Origin: an uncultured Hyphomicrobiales bacterium | GTDB taxonomy: Bacteria > Pseudomonadota > Alphaproteobacteria > Rhizobiales > Xanthobacteraceae | Assembly: GCA_903839845.1 (NCBI GenBank) | Contig: CAIMEA010000088.1 | Coordinates: 1 to 45,805, forward strand | Reading direction: 5' to 3' | Length of the DNA stretch: 45,805 bases | Shown here: positions 45,388 to 45,805 of the stretch, one piece after another | Layout: each line of letters starts with the position of its first letter | How positions within the stretch are numbered: the stretch's first letter is position 1 | Translations under genes and position numbers: made by a program | Notes under the pieces: model-generated | What the model saw: the letters and a program-made list of their open reading frames with translations, nothing else | Told to the model about the DNA's origin: nothing | The model's database searches: none

Positions 45388-45805
45388 GCGCGCGGAACGC
45401 CGGGGTCACAACAACCCCGCAACCCTGCGTATGATTTTAAAAAGTATACGCAGGCATCGTCGTCACGCAGTTGCCGGATCTCCCGGCGCTCCGCGCGCGG
45501 TGTTTATAGGCTTGCTCCGCTGGGCCCCCGGTGGACTGACCTTTTCAGGCTTCCTCTTGCTTTAGGAAATGCCTATCCACCGCTGCGGGGTTTCCTTGCG
45601 TTCGCGGAGGAAGCTCTCACTTCCGGCTTCTGGTATCGAAGCCTTCGGCTCGAGCCCCATTGCGCGCGCGCAATTCCGCCCCAGTGATGCGCGGCTGGCG
45701 CATCGGGACCAAGCGGCTTGGACCGCTGACCGGGTGTTTGCGTCGCATCTCCAACGCCCCGTCCAGCCACCGCTCCCCGCCCCAGCATCTGACGACGCTG
45801 ATCAA
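45388..45805. other. Structured non-coding block, probably a dispersed repeat or non-coding RNA
   Basis: A 17-bp inverted repeat (45388-45404 with 45482-45498, one mismatch) encloses two hairpins: CGGGGT/ACCCCG (45401-45419) and CCTGCGTAT/ATACGCAGG (45424-45454), so a branched fold is possible. Further right, GGCTTC/GAAGCC and CCAAGC/CTTGG pairs appear. Frames that cross it (for example 45325-45687) are rich in Arg, Ser and Pro and have no family features. The layout with CGCGGAACGCCGGG on the left and a CCGGCG...CCGCGCG return arm resembles, from memory, a multi-copy intergenic element of Bradyrhizobium. It continues to or past the window edge. From 45286 to 45387 I see nothing definite. Confidence 0.55.

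Noticed and set aside
45325-45687. 120-codon plus-strand frame
   Set aside because: It crosses the inverted-repeat block, has Arg/Ser/Pro-rich composition, no ribosome site and no family motif; best explained as structure-bearing non-coding DNA.

Overview
The window is chromosomal DNA from a high-GC alphaproteobacterium, most probably Rhizobiales of the Bradyrhizobiaceae/Xanthobacteraceae type. Supporting signs are the aerobic cobaltochelatase genes cobS and cobT, CarD beside a 7Fe ferredoxin, an S4 protein and an Suv3-like helicase, a 417-residue aspartokinase divergent from ubiG, HWE/HisKA_2 sensor kinases, and several palindromic intergenic repeats of a style common in that group. It is mostly ordinary core genome: densely packed, nearly all genes intact, with many 4-base start/stop overlaps. 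I see no prophage, insertion sequence, CRISPR array, tRNA or rRNA.

Layout. 1-1750: a cut-off gene start, a stand-alone FlhB C-terminal-like protein and a FliK-like protein. 1870-7060: carD, fdxA, an S4 RNA-binding protein and a large helicase, all leftward. 7060-7636: a gene-poor gap with two diverged copies of a 119-bp sequence exactly 273 bp apart and decayed reading frames. 7637-16190: a DUF3108 protein, rpmB, a phytase-like protein, cobT, a small coiled-coil gene pointing into cobS, cobS, a J-domain protein, bolA, a DUF1003 membrane protein and two small envelope proteins. 16203-19726: a sensor kinase with a tandem PAS duplication and a frameshift, its response regulator, and an orphan TctC-type binding protein.

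19798-26838: aroK-aroB-CNNM transporter leftward (shikimate pathway), then a small membrane protein, xerD, accA and an L,D-transpeptidase lipoprotein rightward. 26885-33143: a GIY-YIG protein, a PrpF-family isomerase, an HWE kinase, a coiled-coil protein, YccF and secA. 33493-37004: a parvulin foldase, argJ-mutT, an orphan Flp pilin and an Mpo1-like membrane protein. 37013-40396: a BioC-like methyltransferase divergent from comF, grxC, a nitrilase-family hydrolase and DUF1178. 40468-45250: an orphan branched-chain amino acid type binding protein, an EamA transporter, a small monooxygenase-like protein coupled to ubiG, and lysC. 45251-45805: no convincing gene, but a strongly structured block that looks like a dispersed repeat or non-coding RNA.

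The least explained parts are the 45388-45805 structured block, the 273-bp-spaced duplicate in the 7.1-7.6 kb gap, the frameshifted tandem-PAS kinase, and a tiny membrane protein with a dockerin-like calcium loop. No clearly new multi-gene system is visible. Start coordinates below were refined by ribosome binding sites and family alignments recalled from memory; no database search was run.
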